A stretch of DNA of 64,000 bases from contig NZ_CP034279.1 in assembly GCF_009739905.1 (NCBI RefSeq), forward strand, positions 1,612,001-1,676,000, given 5' to 3'. Positions 1 to 8,216 of this stretch are shown here, piece by piece (within the stretch, counting starts at the first letter, position 1; each line of letters opens with the position of its first letter). Under the pieces are notes generated by a model, which was not told where the DNA came from, made no database searches, and saw only the letters and a program-made list of their open reading frames with translations. Source of the DNA: Streptomyces ficellus. GTDB lineage: Bacteria; Actinomycetota; Actinomycetes; Streptomycetales; Streptomycetaceae. A program made the position numbers and the translations under genes.

Positions 1-180
1 GCGTCACCGGGGCCACGGACGACCGCCTCCTCCCCCTCGGGCGCTTGGATGCTCGGATGCTTGGACGCTCGGACATCTTTCCAAGACTGGAGGATATTCA
101 GCGGCTCGTTCGATCTTCCTAATGTGGAGGCAGTCGAGGGGCGCTCGCCCCGATTCCACGATTGTGAAAGGGAGTTCACC

Positions 181-1107
181 ATGCGTGCTGTCATCCAGAA
201 GTCCTTCGGCGGCCCCGAGGTCCTGGAGCTCACCGAGACCGACAAGCCCGCCCCGCTCGGCGGCGAGGTCCTCGTCCGCGTGCACGCGAGCGGCGTCAAC
301 CCGGTCGACGTGGCGGTGCGTTCCGGCGCCTACCCGCTGCTCGGCGAGCCGCCGTTCGGTGTGGGCTGGGACATCTCCGGTGTCGTCGAGGAAGCCGGAC
401 CGGGTGCTCGCTTCAAGGTCGGCGACGAGGTCTTCGGCATGCCGTTCTTCCCGCGAGCCGCCACCGGTTACGCCGACTACGTGGCCGTGCCCTCGCGCCA
501 GGTGGCCCGCAAGCCCGCGACGCTCGACCACGTGCAGGCCGCCGCCGTGCCGCTCGCCGCCCTCACCGCCTGGCAGGGCCTGGTCGACGCCGCCCACGTC
601 GCCGCGGATCAGCGGGTGTTGATCCACCGGGCGGCCGGTGGCGTCGGCCACTTCGCGGTGCAGATCGCCAAGGCGCGCGGCGCCCGCGTCATAGCCCTGG
701 CGAGCGCCGCCAACCACGACTTCGTCCGCGAGCTCGGGGCCGACGAGATCATCGATTACCGCACCACCGACTACACCGAAGCGGTCAAGGACGTCGACGT
801 CGTCTTCGACTCCAGCTCCGAGGGCGAGCGTGCGCTGAGCGTCCTGCGGCCCGGCGGCACGCTGGTCAGCATCATGGAGCACTGGAACACCGAGCTCGCC
901 GCCCGCATCGAGGACGAGGGCCGCCACTTCGCCGGGATCTCGGTCGAACCGGACTACGCCTCCCTGGAGGCGATCGCGGCCCTGATCGACGCGGGCCGCA
1001 TCCGCCCGCACGTCTCCGCGACGCTCCCGCTCGAACAGGCGGCGAAGGCCCACGAACTGGTCGGTTCGGGCCGCACCCGCGGCAAGGTCGTCCTGACCGT
1101 GGCCTGA
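181..1107 (+). CDS. NADP-dependent quinone oxidoreductase-like (MDR superfamily)
   Basis: A 308-residue medium-chain dehydrogenase/reductase of the zinc-free quinone oxidoreductase type, expected to reduce quinones or enones with NADPH in the cytoplasm. The N-terminal GroES-like half opens with MRAVIQKSFGGPEVLEL, and the Rossmann half has the nucleotide motif AAGGVGHFAV near residues 151-160. The Cys and His ligands of zinc-dependent alcohol dehydrogenases are not seen. The ATG at 181 follows GAAAGGGAG at a good ribosome-binding distance; longer in-frame extensions upstream have no such site. Bases 1-180 contain no gene I can support. The AraC-type regulator 55 bases downstream on the same strand may control it. 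The substrate cannot be read from sequence. Confidence 0.9.
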   Translation: MRAVIQKSFGGPEVLELTETDKPAPLGGEVLVRVHASGVNPVDVAVRSGAYPLLGEPPFGVGWDISGVVEEAGPGARFKVGDEVFGMPFFPRAATGYADYVAVPSRQVARKPATLDHVQAAAVPLAALTAWQGLVDAAHVAADQRVLIHRAAGGVGHFAVQIAKARGARVIALASAANHDFVRELGADEIIDYRTTDYTEAVKDVDVVFDSSSEGERALSVLRPGGTLVSIMEHWNTELAARIEDEGRHFAGISVEPDYASLEAIAALIDAGRIRPHVSATLPLEQAAKAHELVGSGRTRGKVVLTVA

Positions 1108-1162
1108 GCAGGGCGGGTTAGAGTGCGGAGGAAGACCGGAAGATCCGCGGAGAGGGGCGGAG

Positions 1163-2098
1163 TTGGACATCCTCACCGAGGTGCTGGCCTCGATGCGTAC
1201 CGGCCGACCCGTCTCCGTGCGGACCACCGGGCGTGTGCCCTTCGGGCTGAGGCTGCCCCCCGTGGCCGGGGCGGGCTTTCACGTGGTGCTGTCGGGTACG
1301 TGCTGGCTCGTCCCGCTGGAGGACGCGGCGCCGCAGCCGTCCCTCCCGCTGGGACCGGGCGACGTGGTCTTCCTGCGGGACGGGCGCGGTCACATCCTGG
1401 CCGACCATCCCGCCACGCCGGCGGAGGTCGAGCGGGAGTCCCAGTTCAGTCCGGGCTCCCCGCTCGGCACGGTCACCGTCGGCGGCGACGGGGCCCGCAC
1501 CGACCTGCTGTGCGGGAACTACCACCTCGACCAGGCCCGTCCGCACCCCCTCGTACGGCAGCTGCCGGAGATCATCCATCTGCCCGCGAACCCCGTCCGG
1601 CACCCCGATCTCGCCTCCGCGATCCGGTTGTTGCGCGCGGAGCTGGAGCAGCCGCGGCCGGGCTCGGCCGGCATCGTGCCCGCGTTGATCGACTCGCTGC
1701 TCCTGTACATCCTGCGCGCCTGGCTGGAGCAGGGTCGGACCGCGCAGACCCATGGCTGGGCGGCCGCGCTCGGTGACACGGGGGTCGCGCCGGTCCTGGC
1801 GGCGATCCACGCGAAGCCGGACGCCCCGTGGACCGTGGAGTCGCTGGCCGCCCACGCGGGCCTCTCCCGTGCGGCTTTCGCCCGCCGGTTCAACGACCTG
1901 GTCGGCGAGCCGCCCATGGCGTACGTGACCCGCTGGCGCATGACGACCGCCGCGCGGCTCCTTCGAGAGTCCGAAGCCCCGCTGTCCACGGTCGCCGCGC
2001 GCACCGGTTACGGCTCCGAGTACGCCTTCGCCAAGGCCTTCAAGCGCGAGTACGGGCAGGCCCCGGGCGGCTACCGGCGTGAGGCGCGCGCGGCCTGA
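1163..2098 (+). CDS. AraC family transcriptional regulator (cupin N-terminus)
   Basis: A 311-residue regulator. The N-terminal half (roughly residues 1-190) resembles the cupin-like sensor of the AraC_binding/Cupin_6 type, with an ADHPA segment and GDVVFLRDGRGH. The C-terminal ~100 residues are the double helix-turn-helix: WTVESLAAHAGLSRAAFARR for the first helix pair and LSTVAARTGYGSEYAFAKAF with the family signature FKREYGQAPGGYRR at the end. The start is TTG at 1163 preceded by GGGGCGGAG. It lies directly behind the oxidoreductase on the same strand and may be co-transcribed with it. It stops at the edge of the integrated island, so it and the oxidoreductase are the chromosomal genes on the left flank. 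Confidence 0.9.
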   Translation: MDILTEVLASMRTGRPVSVRTTGRVPFGLRLPPVAGAGFHVVLSGTCWLVPLEDAAPQPSLPLGPGDVVFLRDGRGHILADHPATPAEVERESQFSPGSPLGTVTVGGDGARTDLLCGNYHLDQARPHPLVRQLPEIIHLPANPVRHPDLASAIRLLRAELEQPRPGSAGIVPALIDSLLLYILRAWLEQGRTAQTHGWAAALGDTGVAPVLAAIHAKPDAPWTVESLAAHAGLSRAAFARRFNDLVGEPPMAYVTRWRMTTAARLLRESEAPLSTVAARTGYGSEYAFAKAFKREYGQAPGGYRREARAA

Positions 2099-2126
2099 GG
2101 TCTGGTGCTCCTCAGAGGACGACCTC
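2097..2126 (+). terminator. Weak hairpin after the AraC gene
   Basis: GAGGTC at 2097-2102 can pair with GACCTC at 2121-2126, directly behind the stop codon of the regulator. The stem is short and there is no T-run, so termination is only plausible. Confidence 0.35.
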
Positions 2127-2341
2127 GGGTTCCAGGCGCTCGCGCCACCTCCACCTGGGCCTTGCCCGCACCCACGTGCACGGGCCTGGGGGACAGGCCT
2201 GAGGGTTCCGCCGCTCGTGGGGCGCAGGCCGCGCTCGTGGACCAGCAGTCCAACAACTGGCCCAGTGCGATGGCACAGCCGCCCGTGACGTGCCGCTCCG
2301 CAGCAGCTTATGGCGCGGTCGGGCCGCGGCCCTACTTCACC
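2099..2341. other. Left-flank chromosomal spacer before the island
   Basis: This spacer lies between the AraC gene and the first copy of the methyltransferase gene end. If the island model is right, it is the original chromosomal sequence downstream of the RNA methyltransferase gene before insertion. Short open frames exist on both strands, but none has a convincing start, ribosome-binding site or recognisable family. I see nothing else in it. Confidence 0.5.
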
Positions 2342-2386
2342 GGCTCCAGAATCGCCACGCACTCCACATGATGCGTCATCGGAACG
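2342..2386 (-). repeat. att-like copy 1: duplicated 3' end of RNA methyltransferase gene (left border)
   Basis: On the minus strand this reads PMTHHVECVAILEPVK then stop, the last codons of the TrmA/RlmD-type gene at 37884-39215. The upstream part of that gene is absent here. One G is missing compared with the other copies in the GGGAAC stretch. It is the outermost left copy, so it should be the original chromosomal gene end displaced by the insertions. A GCAGGTCAG motif lies 44 bases to the right of the GCGTCATC core at 2373, the same offset as in copy 2. Confidence 0.85.
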
Positions 2387-2416
2387 ATGTTAGGGCAAGC
2401 CGGAATGGCAAAACGT

Positions 2417-2425
2417 GCAGGTCAG
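2417..2425 (+). promoter_or_regulatory. Putative integrase-binding motif at left end of element A
   Basis: GCAGGTCAG, preceded by an A-run, starts 44 bases from the start of the GCGTCATC core of att copy 1. The identical motif occurs at the identical 44-base offset from copy 2 (16567). Paired GAGCGTC boxes follow at 2467 and 2478. Assignment to integrase or excisionase binding is inference from position and conservation. Confidence 0.5.
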
Positions 2426-2514
2426 AGGACCTCTCCCTCAAGGGGTGGCGTGCGATTGCGGGCGAGGAGCGTCCAACGAGCGTCAGCAGCTCCTCACCCG
2501 GCAACCGCAGCGGC

Positions 2515-3204
2515 TCAGCCCACGTAGCTGCGCATGATGCCGGCGAAGTCGTCCTTGTCGTAGATGGCATCGGCCATGGCGACGGGGAGCGGTTGACCGT
2601 TCACCAGAATGGTGGGAGTGGCGGGCGATCCCGCCCTGGCGTGAGCCTCGTCCGCCTCGGTGACGAAGTCGTTGTCGCCCGCCTTCCTGACGGCCTGGTC
2701 GAAGGTGGTGCCGCGTAGCCCGGGGATCTTGCTCGCGATGCTCAGCAGCTTGTCGTCGGTGAACCCGTCGACGGCCTCCGTCGACGGCTGGTTGGTGTAC
2801 AGCAGTCCGTGGAGTTCGGTGAACTTCCCCGCGTCCAGCGCCGCTCCCAGTGCGGCCACCGCCCTCTTGGATCCCGAACCGCCCTGCTTGCCGTCGATGA
2901 AGGTCGCGAATCGGTACTCGACGCTGATCTTGCGTTGCCGGGCGAGCTCCACCAGATGAGCACCACTGCCCGAGGTCTCGAACTCCCGCGTCATGACACA
3001 GCGGGGATCTTCGAACACGGTGACCGTCGTGCGCGCGGACGGGTCACCGACGACGACGGCCATCGTCTGCGTATCCAGCCGTTCGGGCAGTTCCCCCATG
3101 AGCGGCTTCGGCTCGTCCTTCCACCACGGGCCGTACACCCCGATCCCCACCGCTGCGGCGACACAAGCCGCGAGCGCACACCCCAGATTGCGCATCTCAC
3201 CCAT
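2515..3204 (-). CDS. Membrane-anchored DsbA/thioredoxin-like protein with a single active-site cysteine
   Basis: A 229-residue thioredoxin-fold protein of the DsbA/Thioredoxin_4 type. An N-terminal hydrophobic segment (about residues 6-24) should anchor it with the fold outside the membrane. The family active site usually reads CPxC after a YED/FED turn; here the segment is FEDPRCVMTREF, so the first cysteine (about residue 69) is kept and the second is threonine. The cis-proline region is present as SPATPTILVNG. The ATG at 3204 follows GGGGAGGGGAG, a strong ribosome-binding site. A monothiol protein could not perform normal dithiol oxidation, so an isomerase-like, carrier or degenerate role is possible. 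It is the leftmost gene of element A and is transcribed toward the left border. Confidence 0.85.
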   Translation of the reverse strand: MGEMRNLGCALAACVAAAVGIGVYGPWWKDEPKPLMGELPERLDTQTMAVVVGDPSARTTVTVFEDPRCVMTREFETSGSGAHLVELARQRKISVEYRFATFIDGKQGGSGSKRAVAALGAALDAGKFTELHGLLYTNQPSTEAVDGFTDDKLLSIASKIPGLRGTTFDQAVRKAGDNDFVTEADEAHARAGSPATPTILVNGQPLPVAMADAIYDKDDFAGIMRSYVG

Positions 3205-3323
3205 GAGGCTCCCCTCCCCAGCCCTGCCAGACCTGACAGGGTCGGGGAGCAGGGTACGCCCGGGCCCGATGGTCATGGCGAGAGGGTTGAGTATGGGCCA
3301 TCCCGACCCTACGGGGTACGCAA

Positions 3324-3363
3324 CGTCGCCCTGTCCAGCGACGAGGCTGCGGACAGGGCGACG
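3324..3363 (-). terminator. Terminator hairpin after the FG-GAP protein gene
   Basis: A perfect 13-base-pair stem (3324-3336 with 3351-3363) around a 14-base loop. It lies just downstream of the 1489-residue gene on the minus strand and upstream of the DsbA-like gene, separating the two units. Confidence 0.75.
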
Positions 3364-3398
3364 TGATCACACTTACGCAAAGCTCGAGCTACAGCACG

Positions 3399-6300
3399 CT
3401 AGTTGTACGGCTTGAAGAATCGAGTCCATTCGTATTTCCACTGGTCCGATGTGTAGATCCAGGCACTCGGCTTTGCGCCGTTGAACTTTCCGTCCGGTTT
3501 CGCGGTCCATGTCCACATCTTCACGGCACCATCCGGCTGGTGGTACATGGTTCCGATGTCGTCGTACCCGTCGCTGTTGTAGTCGCCGATCACCATCTGA
3601 CTCTTGTTTACTTGCCAGCTGGGGTCAGCGATCAGCGAAACGTAGGCGGAGTCGAACTTGTTGTCTTCATGGGACTCGGCAATGATCGTCGACACGTTGT
3701 CACTGGTGGTAGCTCTGTCGTCCCAGAGGATGGCGTCGTCGCGGCCGTCACGGTTGAAGTCGCCGGCGTTGGGGATGACGAGATCCCAGTCCAGGTGACT
3801 GCTGTACCACCATGAGGTGGGCTTGGCGAATCCTCCCGCCGCCGTGGCGAGGAAGGTGTGGTTGCGGACGGTGTCGTCACCTTGTCCATAGAAGATGCCG
3901 AGGTCGTCGCGCCCGTCTCCGTTGAAGTCGCCGGTGACGAATTTGCAGCGGTCCCTGAGCCAGGTTCCCTCAGGTGCGGTCCAGGATTCGAAGGGTTTGT
4001 TGAATCCGCCCTTGATGTCGGCCGTGTAAGTGATCAGCTTGCTGGTTCCGTCAGGGTAGGCGTACCAGACGGCAATGTCATCACGTCCGTCCCCATTGAA
4101 ATCGCCGGCTTGCGGTGTCATGTAGCTGCCGTGCATGACGCCAGGCGGCACGCTCCAGGAAGCGAAGGGAGCGGCGAAGCCTCCATCCACCCTACCGAGC
4201 GACGTCCACAATTTTAGGCTGGTGTCGCTGGACGGCTGAAGGGCTGCCATGTCGCCACGTCCGTCGCCGTTGAAGTCTCCGGTGACGAACTTCATGTATT
4301 TGGCTTCCCAGGCACCCGCTGCGGCTGCATATGACTTCATCGGCAGATCGAAGGTGCCATCCGATTTGGCCATCAGCGTATACGTGGCATCCGTCCCCGC
4401 ATCGAAGTCGTACCACAGACCGATGTCGCTGCGCGCGTCGCCATTGTAGTCGTGGCGGGGACCGGCGCCATTACTCCAGAGCGTTTGCCCCTTGGCGTTG
4501 TAGGAAACCAAGTTTCCGCGGTCCTGCAGAACGGCGTAGCCCGCGCCCGCATTGGTCACGTCGGCAGTCCATAGCTTGGTGCTGCCATCACTACTGTAGA
4601 CGGCCAGGTTCCCGTTCGCCTCCACTCGCGCGGTGGCACCCTTGTGGCCTCGAGTGTCCGTGGACCACAGGACTTGAGACGGAGCCGCATTAGAGGTGAC
4701 TACCAGGTCGCCCCCCGGATTTGCGTCGTTCACATAACCGCGCATAGTGAGCGTGACCTTCTTGCCGACCACTGACTGGCCTGACTTGAGCTCCGTGCCC
4801 GCTGCGATGTGCTCACCGCCTGTGGGACCGTCGATGGTGAAGTAGGCTCCGATGCCGCTGTAGTCGCTTCCGGTTTTACGCCCTGGCCAGCCCACGAGGG
4901 TGTTGTTGGACTTGCGCCCCCACAGGTCGGGGATGCCGTCGCCGTCCAAAACCCCGTCACCATTACCGTCGCCGTCGAGGTCTCCGGTCACGCCGAGGGT
5001 CGGGTAGAGGCTCTTGGGGTGTGTGCTACTCGTGAGTTTGACGCGGTTGGCCGGTGTGCCCCAGGTGGCGAGGTTCAGGGTGCCGTCGACGTCGGGTTTG
5101 CCGTAGGAGCGGTAGAGGTCTCCGGAGGCGTCCTCGCGAAGCAGGAGGTCGGGAAGTCTGTCTCCGTTGAGGTCGCCCGCCACGATGACCGTGAACCGGT
5201 CCCAGTCGGTTGCGCCGACGAGGATGGCGTGCGGGCGTGTCACGTCGAGTCTGGCGCCACGGCTGCCGTAGTAGGCCCACAGGTGCCTACCTTGCTTGAC
5301 CAGGAGATCAGCCATGCCGTCGCTATTGATGTCACCGCCTGTCGTGATCTGCTCGGCGTTGTGCCAGTGGTCGTCCCCGTTCCAGGTTTCGGTTGCCTTG
5401 CAGCGGGTGGACGACGTGGGCACCGGGCAGCTGACCTTCAGCGGCAGTCTGCTCTCCGGGTTGATGCTACCTTCACCGTTGTTGCTGTAGACAACGAGCT
5501 CCTTCTTGAGACTGTTCTCGCTGTACTCGAGGGCTATGAGGTCGTTACGGCCATCCTGGTGCCAGTCACCGCTGTATGTGACCTGCTGGTCGGGGAAGCT
5601 CGCGCCCGCGTTGGTCGCGGAGGAGAAGTCCCGGTTCCCCTGGCCCACGTAGGTGAGGAGAGTCCCGTTGATGTCGGTGCTCCAGATGTCCAGGAACCCG
5701 TCACCGGTGAGGTCACCCGGCTTGTCCCGTGCCTCGGCCCGATTGGCGTAATACAGGTAGGTGGCTTGGTCGGACCGGTTGCCGGCCTTGTCAACGCTGT
5801 ACGCGTGCACCAGGTGCGGACCGTATGAGGGAGGTGTGACAAGAGCGGAGGCGACGCCTGCGGGGGTCATCCGCACTTCGGGGTTCGTGTCGGTCCACCA
5901 GTAGTAGGCGACGACGTCCTTGACTCCGTTGTTGGCGAAGAGGAACTTGCCCGCGCTTCGTGCCGGACCGGTCTGCGCCGGCCAGCCGTCCTCCCCGTTG
6001 GGGAACTTGCCGCCCTCGGATGTGATGAGCGGCGGTTGACTGGGACGAGTGCGGTCGAGGCTGAACTTGCACGTCGTGCTCCACGCGGACAGCGCACCGT
6101 CAGGGTCCTTTGCGCGCACCTTCCACGTGTAGTCGCCGGAAGGGGTCTTCTCCGCGGGCAGGACTAGGGTGGTGACGCGCCCCTTCAGTGCAGGCAGGCT
6201 GGTGTCGACAACGGGGACTGTCGGGGTCGATGAGCCCGTCCTGAACAGCTGGAACTGTGCTGTGAGGTTGCCACCGTCCGGGTCGTCGGTCTTCGCGTAC

Positions 6301-7868
6301 AGACTCACCGCGCTGTTGCCGATGGTTCCCCCGGCGGTGCAACTGGTACGAGGGTTAGTGCCCAGACCGGTCGGCGTCTTGGGCGGGTGGTTGTACTTGA
6401 TTTCGAGTGTGGCGGTCTTCGGGTCGAACTTCTTCCAGCCGAAGGTGTCCTCTTCGTTGGCCGCATAGAGGCCGAGGGTGACACCAGCGTCCTTGTTGGC
6501 GGCCGCCTTGCGTACGACGGGAGTGGCATTGAACTCGAGGTTGCCCGCGGCGCAGTCCTTGCTCCAGCCCTTGGCGTCATTCACGGTCGCAAGTGGCTTG
6601 ACGTTGTCGCCGCCGATCTTGGCCGGTTGGTTCCGCCAGGTCGTCTTGCGGGAGATGTCACCGGTTTCGTACAGCTCGATGGGGCGTGGCTGGCACGACC
6701 AGGACCAGGTGTTGCGGATCCGGAAGGTGGCTTCCTTGATCTGGGCCCCTGCTACGTCGCTGGTGTCGAGTTGGAAGAACGAGCGGGAAACGCGGTCGCT
6801 GCCGCCGGTCTCGGCTTCGTATCCGACGCGTACGACTTCCTTGACGTCGTAGAAGGACGTGTTGGGGTACGCCTTGTAGACACGGGCCCAGTGCTGCCAC
6901 TCACCCCAGGCCCAGCTCGGGTCGATGTAGACGGGGTAGGTGGTCCCGGCACCGGTCAGCAACTCCTGGTCCGGCGTGATGGTCAGCGAGTCACCCGTGA
7001 CGGTGGTTCCCATCTGCGCTTCTTCGGCGCCTGCGCCGGGCTCGAAGGCATCCGCCGGCGCCTCGGCGGCCAAGGTTCGCATCGTAGGGCTCGTCGGCCG
7101 GCTGGAGTCCCACATCAAAGGGGTGGGGCTCGTGAACACCGTCTGCCCGGCCGGATCCTGTGCCTCGAGGGCACCCGTGTCCGCGTCCTTGGTGACCGTC
7201 AGGCCGACGGTGTTCATCGCGAACTGGAGTTTGGCCAGTTCGGGGTTCTTAGCGGCGTCGGCGGTCTTGACGACCAGTAGTTGAGAGAAGCCCTCGGTCT
7301 CCGCCTTCAGTTGCAGGTCGACCCCGGCCAGCACCTCTGGGTACGTGGCCACGTTGCCGTTCAGTGTCGGCTTGGGCAGCGGCTTGGGCCAGGCTAGTGA
7401 CAGGGAGCGTCCGTCCTTGGCTCCGGTCAGCAGGGGCCCGCTGCCGCCACCGGAGAACCGCACCGAGACCGAGGACGCTCTGGGCACGACGGAACCATCA
7501 GCCGCGAAGACGAGCGCTGGATCCGAGGGAACCCAGGCACCTTGGCGCCAGACGCGTACCGCTGTCCCATGACGCTTGACCGAGAAAGAACCATCTGGTT
7601 GTGCCCAGGTGTCACTTGCCTCCGTCCGCGCGGACACCAACTCCACGGGTTTCCCAGAGGCTGCAGCGTCCTGCAGCGCCTTGTCCTCCTCGCTGAGCGA
7701 GCCAGCGGCCACCGGATCGTCGGCCGTCTGCGCCAGCGTGTGATCCGACGAACTGGCGTAGGCCGCTTCGGACGTCACTCCCGGAGCGAGCAGCCCACCC
7801 GCCAGCGCGAACGCCAGCAGTCCGGCCTGCCGCCTCCGGAAGCTCCCTCCCTTGCTACGTATGGACAC
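3399..7868 (-). CDS. Large secreted FG-GAP/VCBS repeat protein with DNRLRE-type and bulb-lectin modules
   Basis: A 1489-residue protein with a twin-arginine-like or Sec signal (charged RRR near residue 12, hydrophobic core, AYASS cleavage region). Residues about 310-490 resemble the DNRLRE sheet domain often found beside RHS proteins in Streptomyces. A fibronectin-like stretch follows. Many FG-GAP/VCBS calcium-loop repeats come next, for example GDLTGDGFLDIW, AGDLNGDRLPDLLL, TGDFNGDGRGDMAAL, AGDFNGDGRDDIAVW and IGDYNSDGYDDIGT. Around residues 1020-1140 a bulb-type mannose-lectin-like block (NGNLAVYSSDG, DRGNLVSYNAKG) interrupts them. A beta-propeller fold and surface carbohydrate or protein binding are likely. 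The GTG start at 7868 follows GGGGGAG. It is divergent from the RHS toxin gene and may act with it as a surface partner; that link is inference. Confidence 0.85.
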   Translation of the reverse strand: MSIRSKGGSFRRRQAGLLAFALAGGLLAPGVTSEAAYASSSDHTLAQTADDPVAAGSLSEEDKALQDAAASGKPVELVSARTEASDTWAQPDGSFSVKRHGTAVRVWRQGAWVPSDPALVFAADGSVVPRASSVSVRFSGGGSGPLLTGAKDGRSLSLAWPKPLPKPTLNGNVATYPEVLAGVDLQLKAETEGFSQLLVVKTADAAKNPELAKLQFAMNTVGLTVTKDADTGALEAQDPAGQTVFTSPTPLMWDSSRPTSPTMRTLAAEAPADAFEPGAGAEEAQMGTTVTGDSLTITPDQELLTGAGTTYPVYIDPSWAWGEWQHWARVYKAYPNTSFYDVKEVVRVGYEAETGGSDRVSRSFFQLDTSDVAGAQIKEATFRIRNTWSWSCQPRPIELYETGDISRKTTWRNQPAKIGGDNVKPLATVNDAKGWSKDCAAGNLEFNATPVVRKAAANKDAGVTLGLYAANEEDTFGWKKFDPKTATLEIKYNHPPKTPTGLGTNPRTSCTAGGTIGNSAVSLYAKTDDPDGGNLTAQFQLFRTGSSTPTVPVVDTSLPALKGRVTTLVLPAEKTPSGDYTWKVRAKDPDGALSAWSTTCKFSLDRTRPSQPPLITSEGGKFPNGEDGWPAQTGPARSAGKFLFANNGVKDVVAYYWWTDTNPEVRMTPAGVASALVTPPSYGPHLVHAYSVDKAGNRSDQATYLYYANRAEARDKPGDLTGDGFLDIWSTDINGTLLTYVGQGNRDFSSATNAGASFPDQQVTYSGDWHQDGRNDLIALEYSENSLKKELVVYSNNGEGSINPESRLPLKVSCPVPTSSTRCKATETWNGDDHWHNAEQITTGGDINSDGMADLLVKQGRHLWAYYGSRGARLDVTRPHAILVGATDWDRFTVIVAGDLNGDRLPDLLLREDASGDLYRSYGKPDVDGTLNLATWGTPANRVKLTSSTHPKSLYPTLGVTGDLDGDGNGDGVLDGDGIPDLWGRKSNNTLVGWPGRKTGSDYSGIGAYFTIDGPTGGEHIAAGTELKSGQSVVGKKVTLTMRGYVNDANPGGDLVVTSNAAPSQVLWSTDTRGHKGATARVEANGNLAVYSSDGSTKLWTADVTNAGAGYAVLQDRGNLVSYNAKGQTLWSNGAGPRHDYNGDARSDIGLWYDFDAGTDATYTLMAKSDGTFDLPMKSYAAAAGAWEAKYMKFVTGDFNGDGRGDMAALQPSSDTSLKLWTSLGRVDGGFAAPFASWSVPPGVMHGSYMTPQAGDFNGDGRDDIAVWYAYPDGTSKLITYTADIKGGFNKPFESWTAPEGTWLRDRCKFVTGDFNGDGRDDLGIFYGQGDDTVRNHTFLATAAGGFAKPTSWWYSSHLDWDLVIPNAGDFNRDGRDDAILWDDRATTSDNVSTIIAESHEDNKFDSAYVSLIADPSWQVNKSQMVIGDYNSDGYDDIGTMYHQPDGAVKMWTWTAKPDGKFNGAKPSAWIYTSDQWKYEWTRFFKPYN

Positions 7869-8216
7869 GCAGTTCTCCCCCTATTCGATGTGTCCGGATT
7901 GCGCGCCGAACTATATCCACACACCTTGCAATACATCCGCGACGGGCGATCCAGAGGAGTACACCACTCGTGATGAACCTGTGTACATCTGGTAAAGCCG
8001 GACAGCGCAGATGAGACCAAGCGTCGCCTCACCACCCTGGACTGAAGCCACAGTTCGACACTTCACCAAGCCACCACAAGGGTAGATGCTGCCAGAATCA
8101 GACATTGCTGGGAAACGGCCTGTTCCCCACTCATTGGCCACGGCACTCATGTCCAGATAGCCGATGTGCTGTTATGGTCGTTCCAATTTTTGTTTCAGTT
8201 TCATAAGGGGTGGGGC
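7869..8216. promoter_or_regulatory. Divergent promoter region of the FG-GAP and RHS genes
   Basis: A 348-base spacer, more AT-rich than its surroundings, between two genes that point away from each other, so it must hold both promoters. The stretch just before the RHS start contains a run of T residues and the strong ribosome-binding sequence AAGGGGTGGGG. I could not fix -35/-10 boxes with confidence and see no gene in it. Confidence 0.6.

Noticed and set aside
2099..2341. Possible remnant coding sequence on the minus strand (ALGQLLDCW stretch)
   Set aside because: Too short and without a consistent frame or start to assign to a family.
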